Of a stretch of 51,285 nt of DNA, positions 35,261-44,645 are shown in pieces; within the stretch, counting starts at the first letter, position 1; each line of letters opens with the position of its first letter. The translations under genes and the position numbers were made by a program. Under the pieces are notes generated by a model. It ran no database searches. It was not told where the DNA came from and worked only from the letters and a program-made list of their open reading frames with translations. This DNA comes from Clostridiales bacterium (lineage in GTDB: Bacteria > Bacteroidota > Bacteroidia > Bacteroidales > Muribaculaceae), in NCBI GenBank assembly GCA_023666645.1, contig JAMPBP010000006.1, positions 1 to 51,285 of the forward strand, in the 5' to 3' direction.

Positions 35261-35651
35261 CCTCCTTGGCTCTACCTGCCTTGATTTTGTCCAATATCTT
35301 TATCATTGACTTTTCAATCACGCTATATGGCATCAATGAGTTGGCGAGATATACAAACGCCACATCGTGTTGCTCTGTGAGTACGTCACATGAGTGCCGG
35401 TTAAGGCGATAGGCCTCGCGCACACGTCGGCGCATGGTGACACGGTCAACGGCGTGTCTCAATTTTTTCTTGGGCACGGTAACCATGAACTGCATCATGT
35501 CACCACGGGGCCTTTCATTGTCGACTCGCCACACGGCCCGCAGAGGATAAGCTATACAACCCGACACGCCCTCAGCATCGCGTTCAAAGAGCTTTTCCAC
35601 GGCTGTCTTGGCACACAGCTTGCAACGCTTGGGTAGTCGATAGGTTCTCAT
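35247..35651 (-). CDS. rnpA: ribonuclease P protein component
   Basis: I start at the ATG at 35651, which gives 134 residues beginning [22 protein letters not shown], the family N-terminus; an upstream in-frame ATG at 35705 would run through the hairpin region. The conserved basic helix is [18 protein letters not shown] (about 79-96). The protein assists the RNase P RNA in cutting tRNA 5' leaders. rpmH, its partner in many bacteria, is absent; here it follows hemD, as is usual in Bacteroidota. Confidence 0.93.
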   Translation of the reverse strand: MRTYRLPKRCKLCAKTAVEKLFERDAEGVSGCIAYPLRAVWRVDNERPRGDMMQFMVTVPKKKLRHAVDRVTMRRRVREAYRLNRHSCDVLTEQHDVAFVYLANSLMPYSVIEKSMIKILDKIKAGRAKEDERD

Positions 35652-35695
35652 TGTAGGTAATTTAAAGGGTATCTGGCAACCCCTGTATTGTCCTC

Positions 35696-35726
35696 CAGGT
35701 TCCATACCTGTGACCTATGGAACCTG
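35696..35726 (-). repeat. perfect 11-bp hairpin in the hemD-rnpA gap
   Basis: CAGGTTCCATA (35696-35706) pairs with TATGGAACCTG (35716-35726) around a nine-base loop. No T-tract follows in the direction of transcription. It could be an RNA processing or stability element between hemD and rnpA. Confidence 0.55.
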
Positions 35727-35747
35727 AAGAACTGTTGGTTTTCTTTA

Positions 35748-36494
35748 TTATTTAGCCTGTTGGCTCTTGATATACTGCTCGAGAGCTGCGGGCATGGAGG
35801 GAGCACCAGGACTCGGAGCCTGGAAATCGAGACGCAACCCGGCATCGTGGACAGCCTGGGCTGTGGTGGTGCCAAAGGTGCCTATTGCAATATTAGTCTG
35901 GTCAAAATCGGGGAAATTCTTCTGCAGAGACTGTATTCCGGCGGGACTGAAGAAGAGGAGGGCATCGTAGTCGAGAGGCTCGCCGGGTTCAAAGTCGTTG
36001 CTCACCGTGCGATACATTACGGCTTTGGTATAGTTGATTTTACCGTTATCAAGAGCGCTGAGGTCTTCCTTGTGTACATCGCTCACCACATAAAGGTATT
36101 TCTCCTTGTTATGTTTGGCCAACAGCGGCACGAGGTCGGCTATCTTGCCATTCTCACAATAGAAAATCTTACGCTTGCGGTATACGATATACTTCTGCAG
36201 GTACAGGGCTATCGACTCGCTGGTGCAGAAATATTTGAGCGTGTCGGGGATAGCATAACGCAACTCCTCGGCAAGTCTGAAAAAATTGTCGATGGCGGTG
36301 CGCGCTGTAAATATTATTGCTGTGTAGTCGGCCAGATTGATTTTCTGCTGGCGAAATTCACGCGCGCTCAATCCTTCAACCTTTATAAAAGGCCTGAACA
36401 CCAACTCAACATCATATTTTGAAGCTATATCGTAATATGGTGATTTCTCAGACGAGGGCTTCGGCTGAGAAACGAGTATTTTCTTAATCTTCAC
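35748..36494 (-). CDS. hemD: uroporphyrinogen-III synthase
   Basis: The 248-residue protein has the two-domain HemD layout: ILVSQPKPSSEKSPYYDIA at the start, AIIFTARTAIDNFFRLAEE (about 60-78), YLYVVSDVHKEDLSAL (about 133-148), DALLFFSPAGIQSLQKNFP (about 183-201) and IAIGTFGTTTAQAVHDAGL (about 207-225). HemD closes hydroxymethylbilane to uroporphyrinogen III. Sequence conservation in this family is low; the SPAGI and TFGTTTA blocks plus the neighbours DUF4271 and rnpA make the call. Other heme genes are not linked. Confidence 0.9.
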   Translation of the reverse strand: MKIKKILVSQPKPSSEKSPYYDIASKYDVELVFRPFIKVEGLSAREFRQQKINLADYTAIIFTARTAIDNFFRLAEELRYAIPDTLKYFCTSESIALYLQKYIVYRKRKIFYCENGKIADLVPLLAKHNKEKYLYVVSDVHKEDLSALDNGKINYTKAVMYRTVSNDFEPGEPLDYDALLFFSPAGIQSLQKNFPDFDQTNIAIGTFGTTTAQAVHDAGLRLDFQAPSPGAPSMPAALEQYIKSQQAK

Positions 36495-36555
36495 GTCTCG
36501 CTAAAAGTTTTTATTTAACTTATACCAATAAGCAATATATCAAATGATCACCGAC

Positions 36556-37341
36556 TCACGCCATAGTGGAAAGCCTGCCGGCCAATTTCAACACAGCGGC
36601 TGCCGGAATGATTTCAAGGGCACAAAGGTACAAAATAAAATACACTAACGAAGACAATTCATTGTAAAAAATTCTAAAACCTTTACATATGAAAGCCACT
36701 CTGGCAATGAGATAGAGCACCACCCCCACTCCTACAAGCACGATTGTAGCTTTGTGGTAGTAAAGGGCTGTCACGGCCGGTAGCAGCAGTGTGAGACCGA
36801 GCACTCCCTGCGATAGGTTGAATCCTTTGCGCCACTGCATTGCATTGATTTTATCGGTAAAGGTATAGCCTATCACACCATATGCGACATATTGAAACAT
36901 ATAATAACCCACGGTGAGTAGCAAGAGCCGCCCCATGAGGAGACCATTGGACACCGACATGGGGTCGATTGCGACGCCAATGAGTATCGCCTGACATACA
37001 CAGCCGGCAAGGAGCAACAGCAGGAGCATATGTGACTCGGAAGCGGTGTGGCTCTCAAATGCATTGGCTCGTCGTCTCACACCAAGCAGGTCGGTATCCA
37101 GGCTCGACAAGAGGCGTCTCAACTGCGGCGCCCCAAAGGCAATCAGCGCCATCAGTGCAATCAGCAGTGCTACCATGCCCGAACTGGGCAACATGTTTCC
37201 CCTGTGACCCAGCGGCTGCATACCGTCGCTCCACACATCGTGGCGCACGGTAGCCACCACGGTCTGCGGCATGTCATCATAACGGCTCAGCGTGATGCAG
37301 CTATCTCCGGCCTCAGCCATGTCAAAGCTCCCTGTTCTCAC
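36556..37341 (-). CDS. DUF4271 membrane protein
   Basis: The 261-residue protein has a polar N-terminus (1-50) and then about six or seven hydrophobic helices (MVALLIALMALIAFG, HMLLLLLLAGCVCQAILIG, LLLLTVGYYMFQYVAYGVIG, KGFNLSQGVLGLTLLLPAV, LVGVGVVLYLIARVAFICKG, LVYFILYLCALEIIPAAAV). This pattern and its place just upstream of hemD fit DUF4271, a Bacteroidota-only family with no known function. Its start overlaps the stop of the LOG gene by 4 bp. Confidence 0.85.
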   Translation of the reverse strand: MRTGSFDMAEAGDSCITLSRYDDMPQTVVATVRHDVWSDGMQPLGHRGNMLPSSGMVALLIALMALIAFGAPQLRRLLSSLDTDLLGVRRRANAFESHTASESHMLLLLLLAGCVCQAILIGVAIDPMSVSNGLLMGRLLLLTVGYYMFQYVAYGVIGYTFTDKINAMQWRKGFNLSQGVLGLTLLLPAVTALYYHKATIVLVGVGVVLYLIARVAFICKGFRIFYNELSSLVYFILYLCALEIIPAAAVLKLAGRLSTMA

Positions 37342-37910
37342 AATTTCTGGGAATACGTTTCATTTACAGCAGGAGTGGTAACCTGCTCCACGGCCTCGGC
37401 AACAGTTGTTGCCACCGACCATAGCGAGGCATGGTCGGGGTTCATGAAATGTTGTTCTATAGTGCGACCGAGCATCTCAAGCAGCGGGTCGTAGTAGCCG
37501 TTGATATTCAATATCACAACATTCCCGTGATAGAGTCCCAACTGGCGCCATGTTATGATTTCAAGCAATTCCTCGAGCGTTCCCACACCTCCAGGCATCG
37601 CGATAGCTCCCATCGACATCGAGGCCATGGTTTTCTTACGGGAGTGCATGTCGGGGGTAATCACCATGCGCGTGAGACCGGGGTGTTGCCACCCGTTCTC
37701 GACCATGAATTGAGGGAGCACACCAATGGCGGCACCACCGGCCTCCAGCGCTCCGTCAATGGCCTCGCCCATAACTCCGCTGCGTCCTCCGCCACACACC
37801 ACATCGATACCTTTCGATGCAAGCAGGTAGCCGGCTTGGCGCGCTGCATCGAGATAGACATGGTCAATGCGGGCGCTCGACGCTCCATATATTGTAACTC
37901 CTGTATTCAT
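37338..37910 (-). CDS. LOG-family (TIGR00730) Rossmann-fold protein
   Basis: The 190-residue protein has the lysine-decarboxylase-like LOG fold with both signatures: CGGGRSGVMGEAID (39-52) and PGGVGTLEELLEI (106-118). R91/K92/K93 follow the STPDM-like loop. LOG proteins release free base from nucleoside 5'-monophosphates; the old lysine-decarboxylase label is misleading. It is coupled by 4-bp overlaps with the Na/Pi transporter upstream and DUF4271 downstream. Confidence 0.9.
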   Translation of the reverse strand: MNTGVTIYGASSARIDHVYLDAARQAGYLLASKGIDVVCGGGRSGVMGEAIDGALEAGGAAIGVLPQFMVENGWQHPGLTRMVITPDMHSRKKTMASMSMGAIAMPGGVGTLEELLEIITWRQLGLYHGNVVILNINGYYDPLLEMLGRTIEQHFMNPDHASLWSVATTVAEAVEQVTTPAVNETYSQKL

Positions 37911-39757
37911 CGTTTGGCAGGCAGTGAGGTCCTGAATTCATTCTTCATCGTGTCAACGACATTGATGATGTAGTCACCTGTCTTCTCGAGTGTCGAGATG
38001 ATATCCATATAGTAGATACCGCTCTGATACTCGTAGTGATGGTCGTTGATATTGTTCACATTGGCCAGGCGCAGCGTGTTGCGCATGTTGTTGATTTCGC
38101 GCTCATGGTTGTAGCACACGATAAGGTCGTTCTCTGTGACGGTATCGAAGTTCTCCAACAGCTTCAACAGCGATTTCATTGCTTCGTAGACATAGTCAAA
38201 CATGGTGTCGACATTGCGATAAATCTCCTCGTTGAAATGTACATCGCTCTGTTGTTTACGCAGCAATACCTTGCCTATGCCCAGACAGCAGTCGGCTATA
38301 CTCTCTATCTCGGAGTCGATGGCCATCATGGCCGATAGCCGGCGTTTTGACTGATTGGACAGGCGACCCTCGGCACACCGGTTAAGATAGTTGGCAATCT
38401 CGAGTTCCATACGGTCGCTGATTTCCTCATATTTCTCCAATCGCGAATAGCGCTTGTTGAACTCATCGCTTCCCGGCTTGGTGTGGACCAGTTCACGTGA
38501 CATCTCAATCATGCGTCCCACACGCTCGGCATATACATACATCTCTTTCTCGGCCTGGGTTATATTGAGCTCAGAAGCCTGCATCAGGCTACCGGAGATA
38601 AATTTGAGCTGGAACTCCTCGTCGCCCGATTTCTTTGAGGGTATGAGCCATTCTACAACCTTTACATAAATTTTAGTCAACCAAATCATTATAAACAGGT
38701 TGATAAGCTTGTAGGTGGTGTAGAATACACACAGGCCTATCGAAGCCTTGAACTGCAGCGTCTTGATAATGGGAATCTGGGAGTCGATTCTCAGATTGAG
38801 CGAGGCATCTTCAGTGGGCTTGGTGTCAAAGAGGTGGTTGTACACCTGAGGGTCGGTCTTGGCCAAGTCATTGACTGTGTCATAGAGCTGATTGGGGTTG
38901 CCGGTCCCGATCTGGTCGGTTATCCACAAAATCATATCGCTGAACTTATAGAACAGGGCCAGACACCATATGGAGCCGAGGATGTTGAACAGCAGGTGGC
39001 CGGCAGCCGTGCGCTTGGCAGCGACATTTCCGCTCATAGAGGCGAGGATAGGTGTGATTGTAGTGCCCACAGCCGAGCCCAGGACAATGGCGCAAGCCAG
39101 GTCAAAATCAATCCATCCGCGGCTGAACATAATCAGCGTGATGGCAAATGTAGCCGCCGACGATTGTATGATCATGGTCACCAGGCATCCTACACCGAAG
39201 AATATCAGAATCGAAGTGAAGCCCAGCTCGGCATATCGTTGCAGCGATGCAAACATATCAGGGTTGTTCTGGAGGTCGGGCACATAGTTGCTTATCATGT
39301 CGAGACCCAGGAACAACAACGCGAATCCTATCAGGAACTCACCCATCGACTTGGTGCGGCTCTTACTGGAGAACAGCATTATGACCGCGATACTCATCAA
39401 CGGGATAGCATAAGCCGAGATGTCGACTTTAAAGCCGAATAGTGTAAGCATCCATGCCGTGAAAGTGGTGCCAACATTGGCTCCGAATATCACTGCCATT
39501 GACTGGGCAAGCGAGACCAATCCGGCGTTGACGAAGCTCACGACCATCACAATCGAGGCCGACGAGCTCTGTATCAAAGCCGTGATAAAGAATCCGGTCA
39601 ATGTGCCGGTAAAGCGGTTACGTGTCATTGAGCCGAGAATGCTGCGCAACCTGTCACCGGCTGCCTTCTGCAGTCCCTCACTCATCACTTTCATTCCATA
39701 AAGGAACAAACCTACTGCACCGAGCAGTCCAAGAAAATCTAATATACCGTATTGCAT
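37907..39757 (-). CDS. Na/Pi cotransporter (NptA/PhoU-like)
   Basis: The 616-residue inner-membrane protein contains two NptA repeats, each with an inverted QSS motif: LIQSSSASIVMVVSFVNAG (about 62-80) and MIIQSSAATFAITLIMFSRG (about 194-213), and FGANVGTTFTAWMLTLFG. A cytoplasmic PhoU-like helical domain fills about 400-600 (RVGRMIEMSRELV, IADCCLGIGKVLLRKQ). It should import phosphate with sodium. The stop overlaps the LOG start by 4 bp, which opens the long leftward series that reaches fbp. Confidence 0.92.
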   Translation of the reverse strand: MQYGILDFLGLLGAVGLFLYGMKVMSEGLQKAAGDRLRSILGSMTRNRFTGTLTGFFITALIQSSSASIVMVVSFVNAGLVSLAQSMAVIFGANVGTTFTAWMLTLFGFKVDISAYAIPLMSIAVIMLFSSKSRTKSMGEFLIGFALLFLGLDMISNYVPDLQNNPDMFASLQRYAELGFTSILIFFGVGCLVTMIIQSSAATFAITLIMFSRGWIDFDLACAIVLGSAVGTTITPILASMSGNVAAKRTAAGHLLFNILGSIWCLALFYKFSDMILWITDQIGTGNPNQLYDTVNDLAKTDPQVYNHLFDTKPTEDASLNLRIDSQIPIIKTLQFKASIGLCVFYTTYKLINLFIMIWLTKIYVKVVEWLIPSKKSGDEEFQLKFISGSLMQASELNITQAEKEMYVYAERVGRMIEMSRELVHTKPGSDEFNKRYSRLEKYEEISDRMELEIANYLNRCAEGRLSNQSKRRLSAMMAIDSEIESIADCCLGIGKVLLRKQQSDVHFNEEIYRNVDTMFDYVYEAMKSLLKLLENFDTVTENDLIVCYNHEREINNMRNTLRLANVNNINDHHYEYQSGIYYMDIISTLEKTGDYIINVVDTMKNEFRTSLPAKR

Positions 39758-39817
39758 GAGCGGTTAAAAAATGTGTATAATGATTGGTTTATTTCTTTCT
39801 TTCAAGTTCCAAAGTCT

Positions 39818-41512
39818 CTAAATCACGACAATCTTGACAGGGCGTTGACACTGGTCGGTTGTGACAACATAAACACCCACAGGCAACAGCACCGTGCTGT
39901 TGTTCTCGATATAGTCGACAGTGGCTACGCTACGTCCCTGCATGTCGTAGATTACGACACCGGTGTGGGGAGTGCCGCAGACGAATCGCACACCGCCCGG
40001 TATGTAGGCCGTGCCCAGAGGCAGATCATCGCCCACAGTATCGATTCCACCGGTCGACTCGACATATATCTCATTGCTCACAGGAGAGCGATATCCGAGT
40101 CTCACCGACTGCACGTGATAACTCTCCTTGACCGACGGGTCATAGTCCTCGATGAGCAGGCTGTTGGTCTCGGCCAGCAGCTCTTCTGAAGCATCGGTGG
40201 CATTCTGGTAGTAACGGGTACGGGTCACGACATAGTAGTCCACGACATCATCGGGCTCGTCCCACACTGCCAGATAACTGCCGGAGGTGACTTCCTCGGC
40301 GGGGAGAGCCTGGAATGCTTTTAATGTGGGCACGGGACAAGCCTGGCCTCTGAGTGCTATTCCCAGAGATCCGGTCATGCCGCCGTCGCTCACTACAAGG
40401 CGGGCATAGTGATTCCCTTCAACGGTAGGCTTATATGTAATGGTGAGCCAGAACCCATCCCCCTTGTTGACTGCCGATGTGTTGATTGACTTGGAGTCGA
40501 TCGAGAAATATGCACGGTCATCATTCTCATAGCCACGCGGCTTTGTGATGGCAAGCGACAGGGAGCCTGTCAAGTTCTCACCCTTGAAGTGCAACCTCGC
40601 TGTGGTGGTGTTATTGACCGCCACCTCATTGAAGTCGACCGACATATCCTGAACCGGAGTGATGAGAATAGGGTCGCCGGCAGGCTCGTTGCCGCTGTTG
40701 CTCTCATAGAAGAATTCACCTGCTTTATCTCCCCATATATAGTCGACAAGCGATGGATAGTCTATGTAGGGGTTACGGTTATTCTGTATCTTATAGACCT
40801 CGTCATTGCGGTCTAACTCCTTCTCGCTCACAGGGTCATCATGGTGCCATTGCAGCAACAGACGGCGGGCCCAGTCAGACAATTCGAGGTAGTTGCTGTT
40901 CTGAAGCATGTAGAAGTGGGTCCATCGTGTTCCCTCATAGCAAGTCACCATGTAGAAATAGGTGCGGGCAAAGTCACCTTTGTATTCGTCGGCCGGTTCA
41001 AACACATAGGCTGCTCCACCACCTTGGCCGCTCGAGGGGTATCCGAGTTTTGACACTCCGTTGTCAAATGTGGCTGTCGACACGACTCCCAAAGGGTAGT
41101 TGCTCTTTTTCTGATTGGCGGCAGCCTCGCTGGGGAACAGGTTGTTCAAATCGGCATATATAGGAATGTTGGTAGTGCCGCCCCACCAGCTTTTGGGGAG
41201 ACAATGCTCGCGGTTAAGTCCCGAGAAACTGGGAGCATAGAGCGGTATGTCGCTGTACATGTCCCACCAGCGGTTGGTGCCTGGATAGACATCGGTCACC
41301 TTGAAATACTGGGGCATGTTCTTATAATAGTCATTATAATTGCTCAACACCGCACGTTTGGATATAATCCCCGCGAGTGCAGTCTTGAGATCGGCATCTT
41401 TCTTGCCGTTAATATCTTTATAATAACCTACAGGTACCTCGGCCTGTGCTGTCATGGCAGTGGCTAAAGCCATGACCCATAATGTAATGCGTGTAAAAAT
41501 TTGCTTCATCAC
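39818..41512 (-). CDS. secreted endonuclease I family protein with C-terminal sorting-type domain
   Basis: The 564-residue product has a signal peptide (ITLWVMALATAMTAQAE). Residues 20-270 form an EndA-type nuclease with NREHCLPKSWWGG (about 99-111), the H-N-H-like active site, and DLNNLFPSEAAANQKKSNYPLG. An Ig/abnormal-spindle-like beta domain follows (FNEVAVNNTTTARLHFKGENL), then an Fn3-like stretch. The last 75 residues (VVIYDMQGRSVATVDY...GVYVV) resemble a type A sorting tail. It probably degrades extracellular DNA or RNA for nutrients. The S24 regulator gene ends 52 bp upstream. Confidence 0.9.
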   Translation of the reverse strand: MMKQIFTRITLWVMALATAMTAQAEVPVGYYKDINGKKDADLKTALAGIISKRAVLSNYNDYYKNMPQYFKVTDVYPGTNRWWDMYSDIPLYAPSFSGLNREHCLPKSWWGGTTNIPIYADLNNLFPSEAAANQKKSNYPLGVVSTATFDNGVSKLGYPSSGQGGGAAYVFEPADEYKGDFARTYFYMVTCYEGTRWTHFYMLQNSNYLELSDWARRLLLQWHHDDPVSEKELDRNDEVYKIQNNRNPYIDYPSLVDYIWGDKAGEFFYESNSGNEPAGDPILITPVQDMSVDFNEVAVNNTTTARLHFKGENLTGSLSLAITKPRGYENDDRAYFSIDSKSINTSAVNKGDGFWLTITYKPTVEGNHYARLVVSDGGMTGSLGIALRGQACPVPTLKAFQALPAEEVTSGSYLAVWDEPDDVVDYYVVTRTRYYQNATDASEELLAETNSLLIEDYDPSVKESYHVQSVRLGYRSPVSNEIYVESTGGIDTVGDDLPLGTAYIPGGVRFVCGTPHTGVVIYDMQGRSVATVDYIENNSTVLLPVGVYVVTTDQCQRPVKIVVI

Positions 41513-41564
41513 TCTTCTCTCAATTTTTCCGGTAGTGGGTGGTTATGTTTTTCATTTATAGGAT

Positions 41565-42284
41565 TCAACACCGGCGGTCATAGTTGATAACGGTTTCTAC
41601 AATATATAATCCTTGTATCTCGCTGCGTGGCATGTCGATGTCGTCATAGTCGGTGTTGTCGCTGTGAAGCACAACCTTGTCGGCATCGGGGTGACGGCGC
41701 AGGTATTTTACCATGCGGTAATTGTCGGTCACCACTACATATATCTGTCCCCAGAATATGATACCGTCGGTACTCACCGGCCTTATGGCAATGAAACTGC
41801 CATTGGGGATAGCGGGTTTCATGCTGTCACCGCTCACTCTCACTATGAGACACTCGGGATTGACCTGCGGCATGTCAACATATCCCATGATACGGTCGAC
41901 TGTGAGCATGCGGCTAAGCTCCACACTTCCTGCCGTGACATCGATGTCGTAGACTGCTATCCCACGCCCGTTGTCGCTTGTTGTCTCGGGTATGACTGAG
42001 GCATTGATGTGGCTCGTGTGGGTGGGCTTGGGGTAGGGGACATCGGTGCCGTTGACAAGCCACTGCTTGGACACCCCCATGTCTATTACTATCTTGTTGA
42101 TGAAACCATCAGTGACAGGAAGTTTTCCCGACATGACCTTTGACATATAGGCCGAGTCGACACCAAGTCGGCGTCCCATGGCCGACTGCGTGAGACGCTT
42201 TGTCTCCATCAGATACCTTATGCGTCCTATGATATTGGCCGACTGACTATTTTCTATTGTTGATTCCTGTCCACGCGGTTCCAT
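41565..42284 (-). CDS. XRE-type repressor with S24 (LexA/CI-like) peptidase domain
   Basis: The 239-residue protein joins an N-terminal helix-turn-helix (IGRIRYLMETKRLTQSAMGR, about 19-38) to a C-terminal S24 domain. The catalytic dyad is visible: VSGDSMKPAIPNG with S154 and YRMVKYLRR with K193. An Ala-Gly pair (A118-G119, VTAGSVEL) precedes it and could be the self-cleavage bond. LexA/CI proteins derepress genes on DNA damage. No phage genes are near, so it is an orphan regulator, lying 7 bp after the LRR gene and before endonuclease I. Confidence 0.88.
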   Translation of the reverse strand: MEPRGQESTIENSQSANIIGRIRYLMETKRLTQSAMGRRLGVDSAYMSKVMSGKLPVTDGFINKIVIDMGVSKQWLVNGTDVPYPKPTHTSHINASVIPETTSDNGRGIAVYDIDVTAGSVELSRMLTVDRIMGYVDMPQVNPECLIVRVSGDSMKPAIPNGSFIAIRPVSTDGIIFWGQIYVVVTDNYRMVKYLRRHPDADKVVLHSDNTDYDDIDMPRSEIQGLYIVETVINYDRRC

Positions 42285-42291
42285 ATATTGT

Positions 42292-43779
42292 TCAAAAAAT
42301 GCCTATTTTCATTGTCGCTATATCATCCCCTTTATAGCCTATTCTCAAAATCATGTTACCCCTCTTTGTATCAACGTTGATTTTCACATAAGTTTCACCA
42401 TTTCCGCTATTACTTGCCACCACGCACCCATTGAGGTCATATAGAGTTGCTGTGTCTATAGGTCGGTTGCTTTTGACGGTGAGCGTTTCTCCATCATAAA
42501 CAGTGGTCAATGATGTTTCAGGCGAAGTCGCAGTTTCCACTCCCGAGATGTCAACTGTCCTTATGGCGAACTCCTTCCACTGTTCAGCAGAGCTGCATGC
42601 CGGAGCAAGAAGCTCGGTAGTCAACAACTCCACATTCTTACCGGCGGTATTCCGGAACACATCTTGCCCAAGCTTTGGCAATGTGGTCAGCAGCGATATA
42701 TCAAGCCGGTTCAACGACTTCATTCCTGCCATGGCTTTATCGCCCAGCGATTCAATTCCGGTAGGCAACTTCATGTGGGTTATCATGTCGTTGCCATACA
42801 GCGCATACTTTCCTATGCTCTCTATCCCCTCTGATGTCACACCATCGGCAGCGGTCAAGGCCGCTCCCTTCAACATATAGGGAGTGATGGTATTCAGCGA
42901 CGAGGACAGGGTGATTTCGCTCAATGAATTGCAATCGAAGAAGACACCGTCGCCCATCAAGGTCAGCGACTCGGGCAACTTCACCGAGTGGAGTGAGCCA
43001 CAATGACCGAAGGCCCAGTTCCCTATTGATGTGAGACGGCTACACCCCGACAGGTCGACATGCTCAAGGGCAGTGCCGTTGAACGCATCATTGCCTATAT
43101 GTGACAACGACTCGCCATATCTTACTGAGGCGAGCACGCGGCAACCACTGAAAGCCTCATCACCTATGCTGTCAACCTCCTCAAGATTGATTGCCGTTAT
43201 CCCCTCACAACCTTTGAAAGCACCTGCCGACACCTTTCTGAGCGATGCCGGCATGGTTATCGCGACCAGTGACTTGCAATTTTTGAACGTATAGGGGGCG
43301 ATGACATCGATTTTTCCGTTTATGACAACCTCAGTAAGATTTCCGGCATTGTTGAATGCTGAATCACCTATGCCGTTCACGCCGGCCGGTATGACAATCG
43401 ATGTGATACACGATGCAGCGAGACACCCGTCACCCATGGAGGTGAGAGTTTCGGGCAATGTGAGAAATCTTATCGGGGAACCCATCAAGGAATAGTCGGG
43501 AAGTTCACCGGCCGGAGAGGTGACACGGCCGTTCGACAATCTCCCGCCGCTATATTCCTCAATAGTCACCCCGGTCAGGTCGAGCCTTGAGAGCGATGTG
43601 CAGCGTGAATTGAGGTAGTCAAAATCGGCCGCATTCATGCTGCCGGTAATCGTAAGGTCGCTTATATCAGTATCCACCAGCAGTTTGGAAAGAGAGCCTG
43701 ACATGCATTCAACCTCCTTGGCCGAAGCGCTGACAGCTGTCATGACGGTGAAAATAAGAAATATATATAAGGCCTTCAT
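42292..43779 (-). CDS. BspA-like leucine-rich repeat protein, exported
   Basis: From the ATG at 43779 the 495-residue product has a signal peptide (MKALYIFLIFTVMTAVSASA); an upstream in-frame ATG at 43833 would precede or coincide with the promoter and is rejected. Residues about 80-400 hold LRR_5 units (ITSIVIPAGVNGIGDSAF, LVAITMPASLRKVSAGAFKG, SVKLPESLTLMGDGVFF). The last 80 residues (LTVKSNRPIDTATLYDLNG) resemble a sorting/anchoring tail. BspA-type proteins bind host or bacterial surfaces. Specific ligand unknown. Confidence 0.88.
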   Translation of the reverse strand: MKALYIFLIFTVMTAVSASAKEVECMSGSLSKLLVDTDISDLTITGSMNAADFDYLNSRCTSLSRLDLTGVTIEEYSGGRLSNGRVTSPAGELPDYSLMGSPIRFLTLPETLTSMGDGCLAASCITSIVIPAGVNGIGDSAFNNAGNLTEVVINGKIDVIAPYTFKNCKSLVAITMPASLRKVSAGAFKGCEGITAINLEEVDSIGDEAFSGCRVLASVRYGESLSHIGNDAFNGTALEHVDLSGCSRLTSIGNWAFGHCGSLHSVKLPESLTLMGDGVFFDCNSLSEITLSSSLNTITPYMLKGAALTAADGVTSEGIESIGKYALYGNDMITHMKLPTGIESLGDKAMAGMKSLNRLDISLLTTLPKLGQDVFRNTAGKNVELLTTELLAPACSSAEQWKEFAIRTVDISGVETATSPETSLTTVYDGETLTVKSNRPIDTATLYDLNGCVVASNSGNGETYVKINVDTKRGNMILRIGYKGDDIATMKIGIF

Positions 43780-43814
43780 TAATCGGTGATGAATGGTGTT
43801 AGTGGAGATGATGG

Positions 43815-43822
43815 CAAATTTA
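43815..43822 (-). promoter_or_regulatory. -7 promoter element of the LRR protein gene
   Basis: Leftward TAAATTTG with a TTTTG about 20 bp upstream gives a start near 43808 and a leader of about 29 bases before the ATG at 43779. Confidence 0.55.
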
Positions 43823-43855
43823 CAACCTTTCACTCAAATATTCAAAATATTTCCC

Positions 43856-43863
43856 TATCTTTG
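43856..43863 (+). promoter_or_regulatory. -7 promoter element of the RsmI-like gene
   Basis: TATCTTTG fits TAnnTTTG and lies 50 bp before the TTG start at 43913. It is divergent from the LRR gene promoter 34 bp away. Confidence 0.5.
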
Positions 43864-43912
43864 TGGGTGAATTAGAGACAGTCTCCAAAATTACTAATAA
43901 GCTCATAATGCT

Positions 43913-44641
43913 TTGGAAGATTCTAACCCTATAGATATTGACACGGCTTTGTATCTCTTCCCGGTTCCACTGAGTCAGGGAGGCTTAGACAGTGTGCTTC
44001 CGAATGTGAATATAGAGCTTGTAAAACGGGTTAAGTATTTCATTGTTGAGAATGTACGCTCGGCTCGTCGTTTTCTCAAGATGTGTGACCGTTCAATCGA
44101 TATTGATTCACTGACGTTCAGTGAATTAAACCGCCATACCGACCCCCGTTCCATACCCTCGATGCTCGATCCTTTGGCCTTGGGGCACCCTATCGGTGTA
44201 ATCTCGGAAGCCGGTTGCCCGGCAATCGCCGATCCGGGTGCCGATGTTGTCGCAATCGCCCAGCGCCGCGGCTTCAAAATAGTTCCTCTCGTAGGACCAT
44301 CAAGCATCCTGCTTTCTCTCATGGCATCGGGGTTCAACGGTCAGTCTTTTGCTTTCAACGGATACCTGCCCATTGACAAAGATGCTCGCGCCAAAGTTTT
44401 CAAAAATATGCAACAACGCATAGTTCACGAGCGTCAGACCCAGATTTTCATCGAAACCCCCTATCGCAACAACAAGCTCATAGCCGAGCTCGCTTCATCG
44501 CTCCCCGGCAATATGCTCTTGTGTGTGGCGAGCGACATTACCGGTCCAGCTCAGTCTATAGTCACCAAGCCCTGCTCTGCATGGAAGAAGGATCGATACA
44601 ACTACGACAAGATTCCCGCTATATTTCTTTTGTTCAATTGA
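43913..44641 (+). CDS. RsmI-like SAM-dependent methyltransferase (tetrapyrrole methylase fold)
   Basis: The 242-residue protein has the TP-methylase fold: ALYLFPVPLSQGG at the start, YFIVENVRSARRFLKMCDRS (about 42-61), GVISEAGCPAIADPGADVV (about 99-117), VPLVGPSSILLSLMASGF (about 126-143) and TQIFIETPYRNNKLIAEL. RsmI methylates the 2'-O of C1402 in 16S rRNA; this Bacteroidota clade is shorter and its exact target is unproven. No ATG is available in frame near the start, and a TTG at 43913 is the likely initiator; a nearby ATG at 43908 is out of frame and stops after eight codons. The MBL gene begins 4 bp after its stop. Confidence 0.87.
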   Translation: MEDSNPIDIDTALYLFPVPLSQGGLDSVLPNVNIELVKRVKYFIVENVRSARRFLKMCDRSIDIDSLTFSELNRHTDPRSIPSMLDPLALGHPIGVISEAGCPAIADPGADVVAIAQRRGFKIVPLVGPSSILLSLMASGFNGQSFAFNGYLPIDKDARAKVFKNMQQRIVHERQTQIFIETPYRNNKLIAELASSLPGNMLLCVASDITGPAQSIVTKPCSAWKKDRYNYDKIPAIFLLFN

Positions 44642-44645
44642 AGCC

